Shown here: positions 7,371-15,107 of the stretch, piece after piece
Position numbering within the stretch: position 1 is the first letter of the stretch
How the letters are laid out: every line of letters begins with the position of its first letter
Assembly: GCA_024742695.1 (NCBI GenBank)
Contig: JANSXY010000034.1
Span: forward strand, 1 to 35,509
From: Paracoccaceae bacterium
GTDB lineage: Bacteria > Pseudomonadota > Alphaproteobacteria > Rhodobacterales > Rhodobacteraceae
DNA: 35,509 nucleotides
Reading direction: 5' to 3'
Translations under genes and position numbers: made by a program
The notes under the pieces: model-generated
What the model saw: only the letters and a program-made list of their open reading frames with translations
The model's database searches: none
Told to the model about the DNA's origin: nothing

Positions 7371-8378
7371 ATGGCCGGTCACGTCGACATGCATGCCCAC
7401 TACTACGGTGGCGGATTGGTCGCGTTCCTGCATGCCCGGACGGAACGTCCGCGCCTGCGCGCCGCCACGGATGGCGGAGAGGAGATGCTGGCGATGAACG
7501 GCGCGTTTCCGTTCCTGCCGTTGCACTGGGATCACCGCCTGGGACTGGATCAGATGGACGCGGCCGGCATCGACCGCCGGATGCTGACATTCCCCGGCGC
7601 GCTCTGCCTCGATGCGCTGCCGGCGGCCGAGGTCGCCGACCCCATCCGCGCCTTCAACGACCATCTGGCGCATCTGGGCGAGGACAGCGGCGGGCGCCTG
7701 CCGGGGCTGGCGGGCCTGCCGCTTTCGGACATGGCGCTGGCTGCCGCGGAACTGCGCCGCGCGCGGTACGAATTGCGCCTGGCCGGCGCGATCCTGCCCG
7801 CGGACTACTTCAACACGATTGCCGAGGCCCGGAGGCTGACCCCGGTCCTGGAGGCCGCCGACGAGACCGGCGCCCTGCTGATGCTGCATCCGGGGCCAAT
7901 GGCGGGCGCGGTGCCCGCGCCCCCCGCCGCGGATTTCGCGCAATACCGAACCTCCGCCGTGGCGCTGCAGTCGCAGTTGTCGCAGGTGACGCTGACGCTG
8001 ATCCTGTCGGACCTGCTGGACAGCTTCCCGCGCATCCGCTTCCAGGTGGTGAACCTGGGTGGCACCCTGCCTTTCATCTTCGAGCGCATGGAAAGCATTG
8101 CCCGCCACCGCAACCCGGACACCCCGTTTCCCACCGACCGGCTGAGGCGGATCTGGTACGACTGCGCGTCGCTGGGTCCACGCGCGCTGGAGGCCGGGAT
8201 CGCGCTCTACGGGGCGGACCGGATCATGCTGGGCACGGACTGGCCGATCTTTCGCGAGGATCCCGCGACGACGGTGCTGCAGCCCGCCCGCCTGGACGAT
8301 GCGGTGCGCGCCCAGGTGTCTCACGGGACCGCCGCAAGGCTTCTGGAAGACGTCGCCCGGGATTTGCCCGCGTGGTAG
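7371..8378 (+). CDS. Amidohydrolase 2 (ACMSD-type) family protein
   Basis: 335-residue TIM-barrel metal hydrolase of the ACMSD/gamma-resorcylate decarboxylase group. Seen: HxH ligands His8 and His10 in DMHAHYYGG, His173 in MLHPGP and a terminal Asp290 in MLGTDWPIF. At the position where relatives have a catalytic His (HLGG or HGGG) this protein has Asn228 in VVNLGGTLPF, which may alter metal binding or chemistry. The ATG at 7371 was chosen because the HxH motif follows immediately; the open frame extends upstream across the Rieske promoter without family similarity. The family mostly performs non-oxidative decarboxylation of aromatic acids or hydrolysis of ring products. Divergence from a Rieske oxygenase suggests a joint pathway. 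Confidence 0.85.
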   Translation: MAGHVDMHAHYYGGGLVAFLHARTERPRLRAATDGGEEMLAMNGAFPFLPLHWDHRLGLDQMDAAGIDRRMLTFPGALCLDALPAAEVADPIRAFNDHLAHLGEDSGGRLPGLAGLPLSDMALAAAELRRARYELRLAGAILPADYFNTIAEARRLTPVLEAADETGALLMLHPGPMAGAVPAPPAADFAQYRTSAVALQSQLSQVTLTLILSDLLDSFPRIRFQVVNLGGTLPFIFERMESIARHRNPDTPFPTDRLRRIWYDCASLGPRALEAGIALYGADRIMLGTDWPIFREDPATTVLQPARLDDAVRAQVSHGTAARLLEDVARDLPAW

Positions 8379-8759
8379 CCGTCCGGTGCCGGTCGGTGAT
8401 CGGGGTCGCCTGCGGCGGAGGCAGGTTGCGCCCGGCGTGCTGGCAGCCCCACTCGACCCGATCCTCCCCGTGACGGCAACGCAGCCCCCTGCCCGTGCAG
8501 GAACCTAATTTTCGCAAAGCACCGCGACCCGTTTCCGCCGCCGTTCGGCCGCGCGCCCCGCAGCCGATCGGTTCCGCGCGAAGCGCGCGGTTGCCCGCCG
8601 TCCCCGGTTCCGCGGTCGTGTAGTGAAGCCGCAAGGGCACCGGGCGACGGCGGTTCCCGGACCCGGAACATCACCGCCGGCCCGACGATACGGCCGCGTA
8701 TTTGGAGCCACCTGACGCGGCGCGATACGGTCACGCCAGGCGCCGGCGACCGCCCAGCC
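8379..8759. other. Intergenic region without convincing genes
   Basis: 381 bp between the amidohydrolase stop and the uxuB stop. Open frames here are antisense or out-of-frame extensions and show no recognisable family. The only structure I see is a GC hairpin at 8574-8590 (CCGCGCG-AAG-CGCGCGG). It may serve as a terminator zone for the two convergent operons. Confidence 0.5.
8574..8590. terminator. GC-rich hairpin between convergent operons
   Basis: A perfect 7-bp stem with a 3-nt AAG loop, located between two convergent transcription units. There is no T tract on either side, so termination activity is only inferred from position. Confidence 0.35.
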
Positions 8760-10232
8760 TCACGACGGGTTGCCCCGGCGGGACGTTGCGGCCGCCATTC
8801 CGGGGCGCAGCAGCATCTCGAGATGCCGTGCGACGGCCTGCCGCCAATGGTCGATCATCGTGAGTTCGCGGGGAACCAATCCCTCGATGCCGCACAGCCG
8901 GGCCATGATGCCTTCGGCGGTCGGCGCGGCAGTGTCCGGTGGGCGGAGCCTCGCTTCCAACGGATCGCGCAGGTCGTAGGTTTTCCCATCCCCGGTGCGC
9001 CCCACAGTGTAGCGCATCCAGGCCGCGGTCGCGAAAGCGAACGGCTCGATCGATTGCCCCCGCCGCAAGGCATCCAGCGCGGGCGCGAATATCCTCTGCG
9101 GCATCTTCTCCGAGCCGTCCATGGCGATCTGGTAGGTCTCGTGGGCAAGGTGCGGGTTGGCGAAACGGCGGAGCAGGTCGGCTCCGTAGGCCCGCAGGTC
9201 GATCCCCGGCAGTTCATCCAGGGTAGACGCCGCCGCGGCGAGGTGGCGTTCGACCAGGGCGGCCATGGCCGGATCGGCCATCACATCGCGCACGTATCTG
9301 TGGCCGGCCAGGAACCCCGCATAGGCCAGCATGGAATGCGTGCCGTTGAGCATTCGAAGCTTCATCTTCTCGAACGGCCCCACATCCGTGACGAAGATCG
9401 CGCCCCCGGCCCCCCATGCGGGACGACCCGTGGGGAAGTCATCCTCGATCACCCATTGGCGAAACGCCTCGCATTCGACCGCGGCGGCATCGGCGTGCCG
9501 TGTCAGCGTTTCGGCCAGCCGCAGCGTCGCGTCGTTGCGCGCCGGCGTGATCCTGTCGACCATGGTCGAGGGGAAGGCGACCCCGGTCTCGATGTGATCG
9601 GCGAGACCGGGCGAGGTTCTGCGTGCGAAATCGGCGAGAAGGGAGCGCACGAGAGCGCCGTTGGAAGGAAGATTGTCGCAGCACAGGACCGTGAAGGGCG
9701 CGATGCCCGCCGCCCGGCGACGACCGAGAGCCCAAACCAGAAGCCCCGCGACGCCACGCGGGTTCCCTGGGTCGGCGAGGTCGGCGGCAATCGCCGGGTG
9801 CGCGGGATCGACGCCCCCCGTCTTTCGGTCGAGCCCATAGCCCTTTTCCGTGACGGTCAGACTGACGATCCGCGTTGCGGGCGAGCACAGCGCTTCCAGC
9901 ACGGGCTTTCGGCGGGTGCGCAGGCAAAGCGCGGCGGCAAGCGATCCGATCACGCGGGCACGGGTGCCCTCGGCGCTGCGCTCGATCGTCGTGTAGAGGC
10001 AGGTCTGCGGCGTGAGGTCTTCGGACGGCGCGGCGCTGCGCAGGTTGACACCGATCACCCGCCAGTCGCCCCCGGTCGCGGCCAGCGCATCGTCGGTATA
10101 GACCGCCTGATGCGCCTTGTGGAATGCTCCAAGGCCCAGATGGACGATGCCCGGTGCATGGTGTTCACGCCGATAGCCGGGCCACTGCACGCCAACGGGC
10201 AGGCCCTCGAGCGTTGTCAGCCTGGGTCTCAT
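8760..10232 (-). CDS. uxuB: Mannitol dehydrogenase family oxidoreductase, fructuronate reductase
   Basis: 490-residue NAD-dependent long-chain polyol dehydrogenase. UxuB reduces D-fructuronate to D-mannonate. Seen: the N-terminal nucleotide-binding segment IVHLGLGAFHKAHQA, the VTEKGYGLD segment and the catalytic-domain motif KLRMLNGTHS (Lys, Asn and His of the K-x-x-x-x-N-x-x-H signature). The length fits. The ATG at 10232 overlaps the uxuA stop in ATGA, so the two are translationally coupled, which favours fructuronate reductase over mannitol or tagaturonate reductase activity. It is the second gene of the leftward uxuAB operon, in a locus with a TRAP importer and an idonate/gulonate dehydrogenase. 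Confidence 0.9.
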   Translation of the reverse strand: MRPRLTTLEGLPVGVQWPGYRREHHAPGIVHLGLGAFHKAHQAVYTDDALAATGGDWRVIGVNLRSAAPSEDLTPQTCLYTTIERSAEGTRARVIGSLAAALCLRTRRKPVLEALCSPATRIVSLTVTEKGYGLDRKTGGVDPAHPAIAADLADPGNPRGVAGLLVWALGRRRAAGIAPFTVLCCDNLPSNGALVRSLLADFARRTSPGLADHIETGVAFPSTMVDRITPARNDATLRLAETLTRHADAAAVECEAFRQWVIEDDFPTGRPAWGAGGAIFVTDVGPFEKMKLRMLNGTHSMLAYAGFLAGHRYVRDVMADPAMAALVERHLAAAASTLDELPGIDLRAYGADLLRRFANPHLAHETYQIAMDGSEKMPQRIFAPALDALRRGQSIEPFAFATAAWMRYTVGRTGDGKTYDLRDPLEARLRPPDTAAPTAEGIMARLCGIEGLVPRELTMIDHWRQAVARHLEMLLRPGMAAATSRRGNPS

Positions 10233-11440
10233 CCGGCAGCGATCCGCGGTTCCAGCGCGGCGATGATCCCGCGCAACTCGGCAAGACCCTTGAGCCGACC
10301 GATGGCGGGATAGCCCGGCTGCGCGCGCCGGCCCAGGTCGTCGAGAATGTCCTGCCCGTGATCCGGCCGGAACGGGATCGACCAGTCGGCGCGGCCCGTC
10401 CGCTTGCGGCGCGCTTCCTCTTTCAAGGCGGCTTCGACGAGGGCGACCATGTCGGTGTCACCACCAAGATGCTCCGCCTCGTAGAAAGATCCCCTCACAT
10501 TCGCCGTCTCGCGCTTGACGTTCCTCAGGTGCAGGAAATGCACGCGCGCGCCCAGCCGCTCCATCATGCCCGGCAAGTCGTTGTCGGCCCGCGCGCCGAG
10601 AGAGCCGGAGCACAGCGTGATGCCGTTCGACCGGATATCGACGGCGTCCATCACCGCCTTGTAATGCGCCTCGGTCGACATGATCCGCGGCAGGCCCAGA
10701 AGCGGGAACGGCGGGTCGTCAGGGTGGCAACACAGCCGCAGACCGAGTTCCTCGGCCACGGGCGCCACCTCGGACAGGAAGTCGATCAGGTGCCGGCGCA
10801 GCGTCTCCTCGCCCATGGAGGCGTATTCGGCGAGATGCGCCCGCAGATCCTCGATGCTGAACTTTTCGGCCGCGCCGGGCAGGCCATAGACGATGTTTCC
10901 GGCCAGCTGCTCCTTTTCCGCATCCGACATCCGTGCGAACCGCCGTTCGACCGCGGATTTCAACGCGTCTTCGTAGTCGTGCTCGGCGCCGGGGCGCTTC
11001 AGGATGTGCAGATCGAAGACCACGAAATCCGTCAGGTCGAAACGCATGCAGGTGGCCCCGTTCGGCAATCGCCAGGCCAGATCGGTCCGGGTCCAGTCGA
11101 GGACCGGCATGAAGTTGTAGCAGATCACCTCGAGACCGGCTTCGGCCAGGTTCCTGAGGCTCACCTTGTAGTTCGCCAGATGGGTTCGCCAGTCGCCCTT
11201 CTGCTTCTTGATATCCTCGCCGACGGGCAGGCTTTCGACAACCGACCAGCGCAGCCCCGAAGGCGTTCCGTCAGAAAGGGTCGCGATTTCGGCCTGGCGT
11301 TTCCCGATCTCTTCCGGCGTCCAGACCGACCCGGTGGGCACGTGATGCAGCGCCGTGACGATTCCGGTCGCCCCGGCCTGCGCGACATCCGAGATGCTCA
11401 CGCGGTCATGCGGCCCGAACCATCGCCAAGTCTGCTCCAT
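10229..11440 (-). CDS. uxuA: D-mannonate dehydratase
   Basis: 403-residue UxuA, which dehydrates D-mannonate to 2-keto-3-deoxy-D-gluconate. The sequence starts with the family's typical MEQTWRWFGPHDRVSI and contains ESLPVGEDIK, YNFMPVLDWTRTD, the metal-site CCHPDDPP (Cys238, His239) and HFLHLRNV near residue 304. The ATG at 11440 has GGGAGGATCAC directly upstream; a start 10 codons earlier is unlikely. It is the first gene of uxuA-uxuB and is divergent from the GntR regulator with a 100-bp gap that holds a candidate operator. The pathway context is hexuronate or aldonate use in the cytoplasm. Confidence 0.95.
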   Translation of the reverse strand: MEQTWRWFGPHDRVSISDVAQAGATGIVTALHHVPTGSVWTPEEIGKRQAEIATLSDGTPSGLRWSVVESLPVGEDIKKQKGDWRTHLANYKVSLRNLAEAGLEVICYNFMPVLDWTRTDLAWRLPNGATCMRFDLTDFVVFDLHILKRPGAEHDYEDALKSAVERRFARMSDAEKEQLAGNIVYGLPGAAEKFSIEDLRAHLAEYASMGEETLRRHLIDFLSEVAPVAEELGLRLCCHPDDPPFPLLGLPRIMSTEAHYKAVMDAVDIRSNGITLCSGSLGARADNDLPGMMERLGARVHFLHLRNVKRETANVRGSFYEAEHLGGDTDMVALVEAALKEEARRKRTGRADWSIPFRPDHGQDILDDLGRRAQPGYPAIGRLKGLAELRGIIAALEPRIAAG

Positions 11441-11494
11441 GTGATCCTCCCGACTCGTCGCCCGTCCCATTCATAACATCGCCCCCAATTGCTG

Positions 11495-11516
11495 ACTAGT
11501 ATGGAAGTATGGTAGT
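11495..11516. promoter_or_regulatory. Candidate GntR operator between uxuA and gntR
   Basis: A 22-bp segment with matching ends (ACTA...TAGT, ATs conserved inside) that also contains a tandem 8-mer (AGTATGGA, AGTATGGT). It lies 25 bp upstream of the gntR start and 55 bp from the uxuA start, the usual position for a FadR-type GntR site serving both promoters. Symmetry is imperfect (12 of 22 positions). Confidence 0.5.
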
Positions 11517-11540
11517 TCTTGCCGGGGAGGAAGCCGAATC

Positions 11541-12287
11541 ATGAAGTTCGAGCGCGATGCGACATGGGAACTCGACCCCTCGGGATCGATCACGCCCCAG
11601 ATCACGCGCATCCTTCGCGAGCGGATCATCCAGAACGACCTCAAGCCGGGCGACCGCCTGTCCGAATCCGAATTGGCCCGCACTTACGAGGTAAGCCGGC
11701 AACCCGTGCGCGAAGCCCTGATCAAGCTGGCAGATCAGGGCCTCGTCGAAGTCAGGCCGCAGCGCGGCACGATCATCACCCGGATCGGCTACTTCGCGGT
11801 TCTCGACGCGCGATTCCTGCGGGAAGCCATCGAAGCCGACATCTGCAAGATCCTGGCGGCGACGCCCAGGCCTTCCCTGGTCGCGGACCTGCGGAACCAG
11901 CTTGCGACACAGCGCGCCCTGGAAAGCAGGGACGCGGCCGAGTTCAGCCGTCTCGACGAACAGTTCCACCGCACGCTTGCGGAAGCGGCCGGAAAGGGCG
12001 GGACGTGGCGGCAGATCGAAGGGCTCAAGTCGCAGATGGACCGGGTTCGCTATCTGTCGCTGGGCGAATTTCGCATCGACGCCCTTATCGCGCAGCACCA
12101 CGCCGTCGTCGACCGGATCGAGGCCGGAGATGTCGCCGGCGCGAACGCGGCGATCCGGCTGCACCTGCGCGAAGTGCTGAAGGACCTGCCCGAGATCATC
12201 AGGGCCAACGCCCAATTCTTCGACCTTCCGGACGGGGACATGCCCCCGCCGGTGAATGCACCCATCCTAGGAGGAACAGACGCATGA
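11541..12287 (+). CDS. GntR-family (FCD subfamily) transcriptional regulator
   Basis: 248-residue regulator with a winged helix-turn-helix at about residues 15-80 (LKPGDRLSESELARTYEVSR, then QPVREALIKL) and an all-helical FCD effector domain at about 90-225. The FCD metal/ligand histidines appear in DEQFHRTLAE and AQHHAVVDRI. GGGGAGG precedes the ATG at 11541. It is divergent from uxuAB and its stop overlaps the dctP start (ATGA at 12284-12287), so it is co-transcribed with the TRAP transporter. By position and family it should be the UxuR/ExuR-like repressor of this locus, responding to a hexuronate or aldonate intermediate; the effector is inferred. Confidence 0.92.
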   Translation: MKFERDATWELDPSGSITPQITRILRERIIQNDLKPGDRLSESELARTYEVSRQPVREALIKLADQGLVEVRPQRGTIITRIGYFAVLDARFLREAIEADICKILAATPRPSLVADLRNQLATQRALESRDAAEFSRLDEQFHRTLAEAAGKGGTWRQIEGLKSQMDRVRYLSLGEFRIDALIAQHHAVVDRIEAGDVAGANAAIRLHLREVLKDLPEIIRANAQFFDLPDGDMPPPVNAPILGGTDA

Positions 12288-13255
12288 ATTTCAATCTCAA
12301 GCTCACGGCTTTGGCCGCCGCAGTCGGCCTGATGGTCGCAGGCCCGGTATCGGCGCAGGAGATGACGCTGAAACTCGGGCACCTGGCGAACGAGGACAAC
12401 TCCTGGCACAAGGCCTCGGTCAAGTTCGGCGAGGAACTGGCCGCGTTGACCGAAGGGCGCATCGTCGTCGAGGTCTTCCCGAACGAGTCGCTTGGCAAGG
12501 AAATCGACCTGATCAACGGCATGCAACTGGGCACCGTCGACATGACGATCACCGGCGAAAGCCTTCAGAACTGGGCCCCGAAGGCCGCGCTCCTGGCCGT
12601 GCCCTACGCGTTCAAGACGATCGAGGACATGGATGCCTTCGCGTCCGGGCCGATCGGCGACGAGATCAAGGCGCAGATCGTCGAGAAGGTGCAGATCCGG
12701 CCGATTGCCTATTTCGCACGCGGCGCGCGCGATCTGACCTCGAACCGGCCGATCACGTCGCCCGCCGATCTTAACGGTCTGAAGATGCGCGTCCCGAACG
12801 TTCCCCTGTTCGTCGACGTCTGGTCGGCACTGGGAGCGAACCCCGGCCCCATGGCCTTCTCGGAGGTCTTCACCTCGCTTCAGAACGGCACGATCGAGGC
12901 GCAGGAGAACCCGCTGGCGCTGATCCGCTCCGCGTCCTTCTACGAAGTCCAGAGCCATGTGAACCTGACCGATCACGTGCGGTCGTGGATCTACCTGACG
13001 ATCGCGGAAACGACGTGGAACAAGCTTTCGGCCGAGGATCAGGCCGCGGTCATGGAAGCCGCCGCGCGGGCCCAGGCCTATGAACGCGACCTGTTCGAGA
13101 CCAGCCTCGCCGAGGATCGCGCCTTTCTCGAAGAAAAGGGCATGACCTTCGTCGAGGTCGACTCGGCTGCTTTCCAGGCCGCCGCGAAGGACGCGGTCCT
13201 CGCGAATGTCAACGACGAGATCAAGCCCATCGTCGAAGCGCTGTTCGCCCAGTAG
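12284..13255 (+). CDS. dctP: TRAP transporter substrate-binding protein (DctP)
   Basis: 323-residue periplasmic binding protein. The signal peptide is cut after PVSA at about residue 24. The mature part has the DctP landmarks LKLGHLANEDNSWHK, VFPNESLGKEIDLINGMQLGTVDM and LKMRVPNVPLFVDVWSALGANP, where Arg169 is the conserved arginine that holds the ligand carboxylate in the family. TAGGAGG lies 8 nt upstream. The start overlaps the gntR stop by 4 nt. The neighbours (uxuAB, idonate/gulonate dehydrogenase) suggest a sugar-acid ligand such as L-gulonate, L-idonate, D-mannonate or a hexuronate. A strong hairpin follows the gene and may raise its expression above that of the membrane subunits. Confidence 0.94.
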   Translation: MNFNLKLTALAAAVGLMVAGPVSAQEMTLKLGHLANEDNSWHKASVKFGEELAALTEGRIVVEVFPNESLGKEIDLINGMQLGTVDMTITGESLQNWAPKAALLAVPYAFKTIEDMDAFASGPIGDEIKAQIVEKVQIRPIAYFARGARDLTSNRPITSPADLNGLKMRVPNVPLFVDVWSALGANPGPMAFSEVFTSLQNGTIEAQENPLALIRSASFYEVQSHVNLTDHVRSWIYLTIAETTWNKLSAEDQAAVMEAAARAQAYERDLFETSLAEDRAFLEEKGMTFVEVDSAAFQAAAKDAVLANVNDEIKPIVEALFAQ

Positions 13256-13272
13256 GCCACGAAAACGGCAGT

Positions 13273-13298
13273 CCGGCGCCGCGACACCGCGGCGCCGG
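13273..13298 (+). other. Strong intercistronic stem-loop between dctP and dctQ
   Basis: An 11-bp perfect GC stem (CCGGCGCCGCG / CGCGGCGCCGG) with an ACAC loop, 17 nt after the dctP stop and 22 nt before dctQ. Such hairpins after binding-protein genes usually protect the upstream mRNA or attenuate transcription, giving excess binding protein over permease. No T run follows. The function is inference. Confidence 0.65.
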
Positions 13299-13300
13299 TC

Positions 13301-13324
13301 GGACATCTGGACATCCGGACATGG
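13301..13324 (+). repeat. Three tandem 8-mers overlapping the dctQ start
   Basis: GGACATCT, GGACATCC and GGACATGG follow each other without gaps, and the dctQ ATG (13321) lies inside the third copy. No canonical Shine-Dalgarno is visible, so the GGA of the preceding copy may be the only ribosome contact. Confidence 0.6.
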
Positions 13325-13815
13325 CAGGCTTCATCACGATCATCACCTTTCTGGCGCGTCTGGGCGCCGGTGTTGCCTTCGCCGTGCTGATGGCATCCGT
13401 CCTGCTCCAGGTGGTCGGGCGGGTTTCGGGCTCCTCGCCGGTCTGGACCGAAGAACTGACGCGCTACGCGCTTCTCTACATGATCGCCTTCGGCGCCGGG
13501 CTGGCCTTCCGTACCGGCGACCTCGTCAACGTGGACGTCATCAGCGAAGCGCTGCCGCCCCCCTTGCCCCGGCTCTTGCGTCTCTTCGCGGCGATGTGCA
13601 CGGCAGCCCTGGCCCTCTACCTCTTGCCGCAGGCATGGAGATACGTTGCCATCGGCAAGATGCAGACCGCGCCGGCCCTCGGCATTCGCATGGATTTCGT
13701 GCATTTCACCGTCTGGCTGATGCTGGCCGGCCTTGCGGTCTTCGGCCTTCTGCGGGTGCTCGGGATGCTGGCCGGCACCGAGGACGGCAAACCCGAGCGG
13801 ACGGAAGAGGCCTGA
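13321..13815 (+). CDS. dctQ: TRAP transporter small permease (DctQ)
   Basis: 164-residue inner-membrane protein with four hydrophobic segments (about residues 10-30, 45-63, 83-105, 123-147), the normal DctQ architecture. The motif VWTEELTRYALLYMIAFGAGLAFR at residues ~41-64 is the typical helix 2 signature (WxEExxRy). It pairs with DctM to form the Na+-coupled translocation unit. The ATG has no clear ribosome-binding site and lies in a tandem repeat after the hairpin, while dctM begins 4 nt after its stop. Weak initiation would fit low permease levels relative to DctP. Confidence 0.92.
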   Translation: MAGFITIITFLARLGAGVAFAVLMASVLLQVVGRVSGSSPVWTEELTRYALLYMIAFGAGLAFRTGDLVNVDVISEALPPPLPRLLRLFAAMCTAALALYLLPQAWRYVAIGKMQTAPALGIRMDFVHFTVWLMLAGLAVFGLLRVLGMLAGTEDGKPERTEEA

Positions 13816-13819
13816 GCCC

Positions 13820-15097
13820 GTGGATATCGCTATCCTGTTCTCGATCTTCGTGCTGGGCCTTGTCCTTGGCATCCCGGTGGCGATCACGCTCGGGCTGTCT
13901 TCGCTGGGATACCTGCTCTATGCCGGCATGCCCGCGGTGGTCATGCCGCAGAAGATGTACGCCGGGATGGACGTCTTCGTGCTGCTCTCGATCCCCGGCT
14001 TCATTCTGGCCGGCAACCTGATGAACCAGGGCGGGATCACCCATCGCATCATTCGCTTCGCCAATGCCATCGTGGGCTGGATCCGGGGCGGGCTGGGATT
14101 GACGAATATCTCGGCCTCCATGCTTTTCGGCGGCATCACCGGCACCGCGGTCGCCGATGCGGCCTCGCTGGGCGGCGTCCTGATCCCGGGGATGAAGAAG
14201 GCCGGATATCCGGCGGATTTCGCTGCCGCAGTCACCGCCGCGTCATCGACGGTCGGCCCGATCATCCCGCCCTCGGTCCCGATGATCATCGTCGGCGCGC
14301 TCTCGGGCATCTCGGTCGGCAAGATGTTTCTCGCGGGGGCGATCCCGGGCATCCTCATGGGGCTGGCCATGATGGTCACGGCCTATGTCATTTCGGTGCG
14401 ACGGGGTTTCCCGCATCAGCCCTGGCAGGGCTGGGGCGAGGTCGGCCGGTCCTTCGGAAGTGCCATCTGGGCGATCGCGATGACCTTCCTGATCATCTAT
14501 GGCCTTCTCTCGGGTCTTGCCACGCCGACCGAAACCGCCGTCGTCGCAAGTGTCTACGCCTTCATCGTCGGATGTTTCATCTACCGCGAGCTTCCGATCC
14601 GCGTCGTCCCCCGGATCATCACCGACAGCGCGGTGTCGGCAGCGGGCATCCTGGCGCTGGTCGGCTTCGCGAATGTCTTCGGCTGGATCCTCGTCTCGGA
14701 ACGCATTCCACAGGCGATCGCCGATGGCGTGCTGTCGGTGACCGACAACAAGTTCCTGGTGATCCTGCTCATCAACCTGCTTCTTCTTTTCGTCGGCATG
14801 TTCATGGAGACGATCGCCGCCCTCATCATCCTGTTCGTGCCGCTTCTCTCGCTGGCGGAAGCCGTCGGCATCGATCCCCTGCACTTCGCCACCTTCGCCG
14901 TGCTGAACCTCATGATCGGATTGACGACCCCGCCGGTCGGCGTCTGCCTGTTCGTCTGCGCGAATATCGCGCGGCTCCCGCTGGCGCCGGTGGTGCGGGC
15001 CATCCTTCCCTTCCTGCTGACCAACATGCTCGTGCTGCTCGCGGTCGCCTATTTCCCGCCGCTGGCCACCTGGCTTCCGTCCCTGCTGATCCCGTGA
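13820..15097 (+). CDS. dctM: TRAP transporter large permease (DctM)
   Basis: 425-residue polytopic membrane protein, the transport subunit of the TRAP system. Typical motifs are LLSIPGFILAGNLMNQGGITHRI, SMLFGGITGTAVADAASLG, GPIIPPSVPMI and LTTPPVGVCLF; about 11-12 membrane segments are visible. The start is taken as GTG at 13820 (VDIAILFSIFVLGL), 4 nt after the dctQ stop, with GAGG in the dctQ tail as ribosome-binding site. The frame is open further upstream but that part overlaps dctQ and is not DctM-like. An alcohol dehydrogenase gene follows 10 nt later, so the operon is gntR-dctPQM-dehydrogenase. Confidence 0.94.
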   Translation: MDIAILFSIFVLGLVLGIPVAITLGLSSLGYLLYAGMPAVVMPQKMYAGMDVFVLLSIPGFILAGNLMNQGGITHRIIRFANAIVGWIRGGLGLTNISASMLFGGITGTAVADAASLGGVLIPGMKKAGYPADFAAAVTAASSTVGPIIPPSVPMIIVGALSGISVGKMFLAGAIPGILMGLAMMVTAYVISVRRGFPHQPWQGWGEVGRSFGSAIWAIAMTFLIIYGLLSGLATPTETAVVASVYAFIVGCFIYRELPIRVVPRIITDSAVSAAGILALVGFANVFGWILVSERIPQAIADGVLSVTDNKFLVILLINLLLLFVGMFMETIAALIILFVPLLSLAEAVGIDPLHFATFAVLNLMIGLTTPPVGVCLFVCANIARLPLAPVVRAILPFLLTNMLVLLAVAYFPPLATWLPSLLIP

Positions 15098-15107
15098 TCG
15101 AGGCCCC

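Noticed and set aside
6350-8473. A 707-codon open frame through the Rieske and amidohydrolase genes
   Set aside because: It runs antisense to one gene and out of frame with the other; both real genes have intact metal-site motifs.
8224-8640. Small open frames in the gap between the amidohydrolase and uxuB
   Set aside because: They overlap the end of the amidohydrolase in other frames, have no ribosome-binding site and no recognisable domain.
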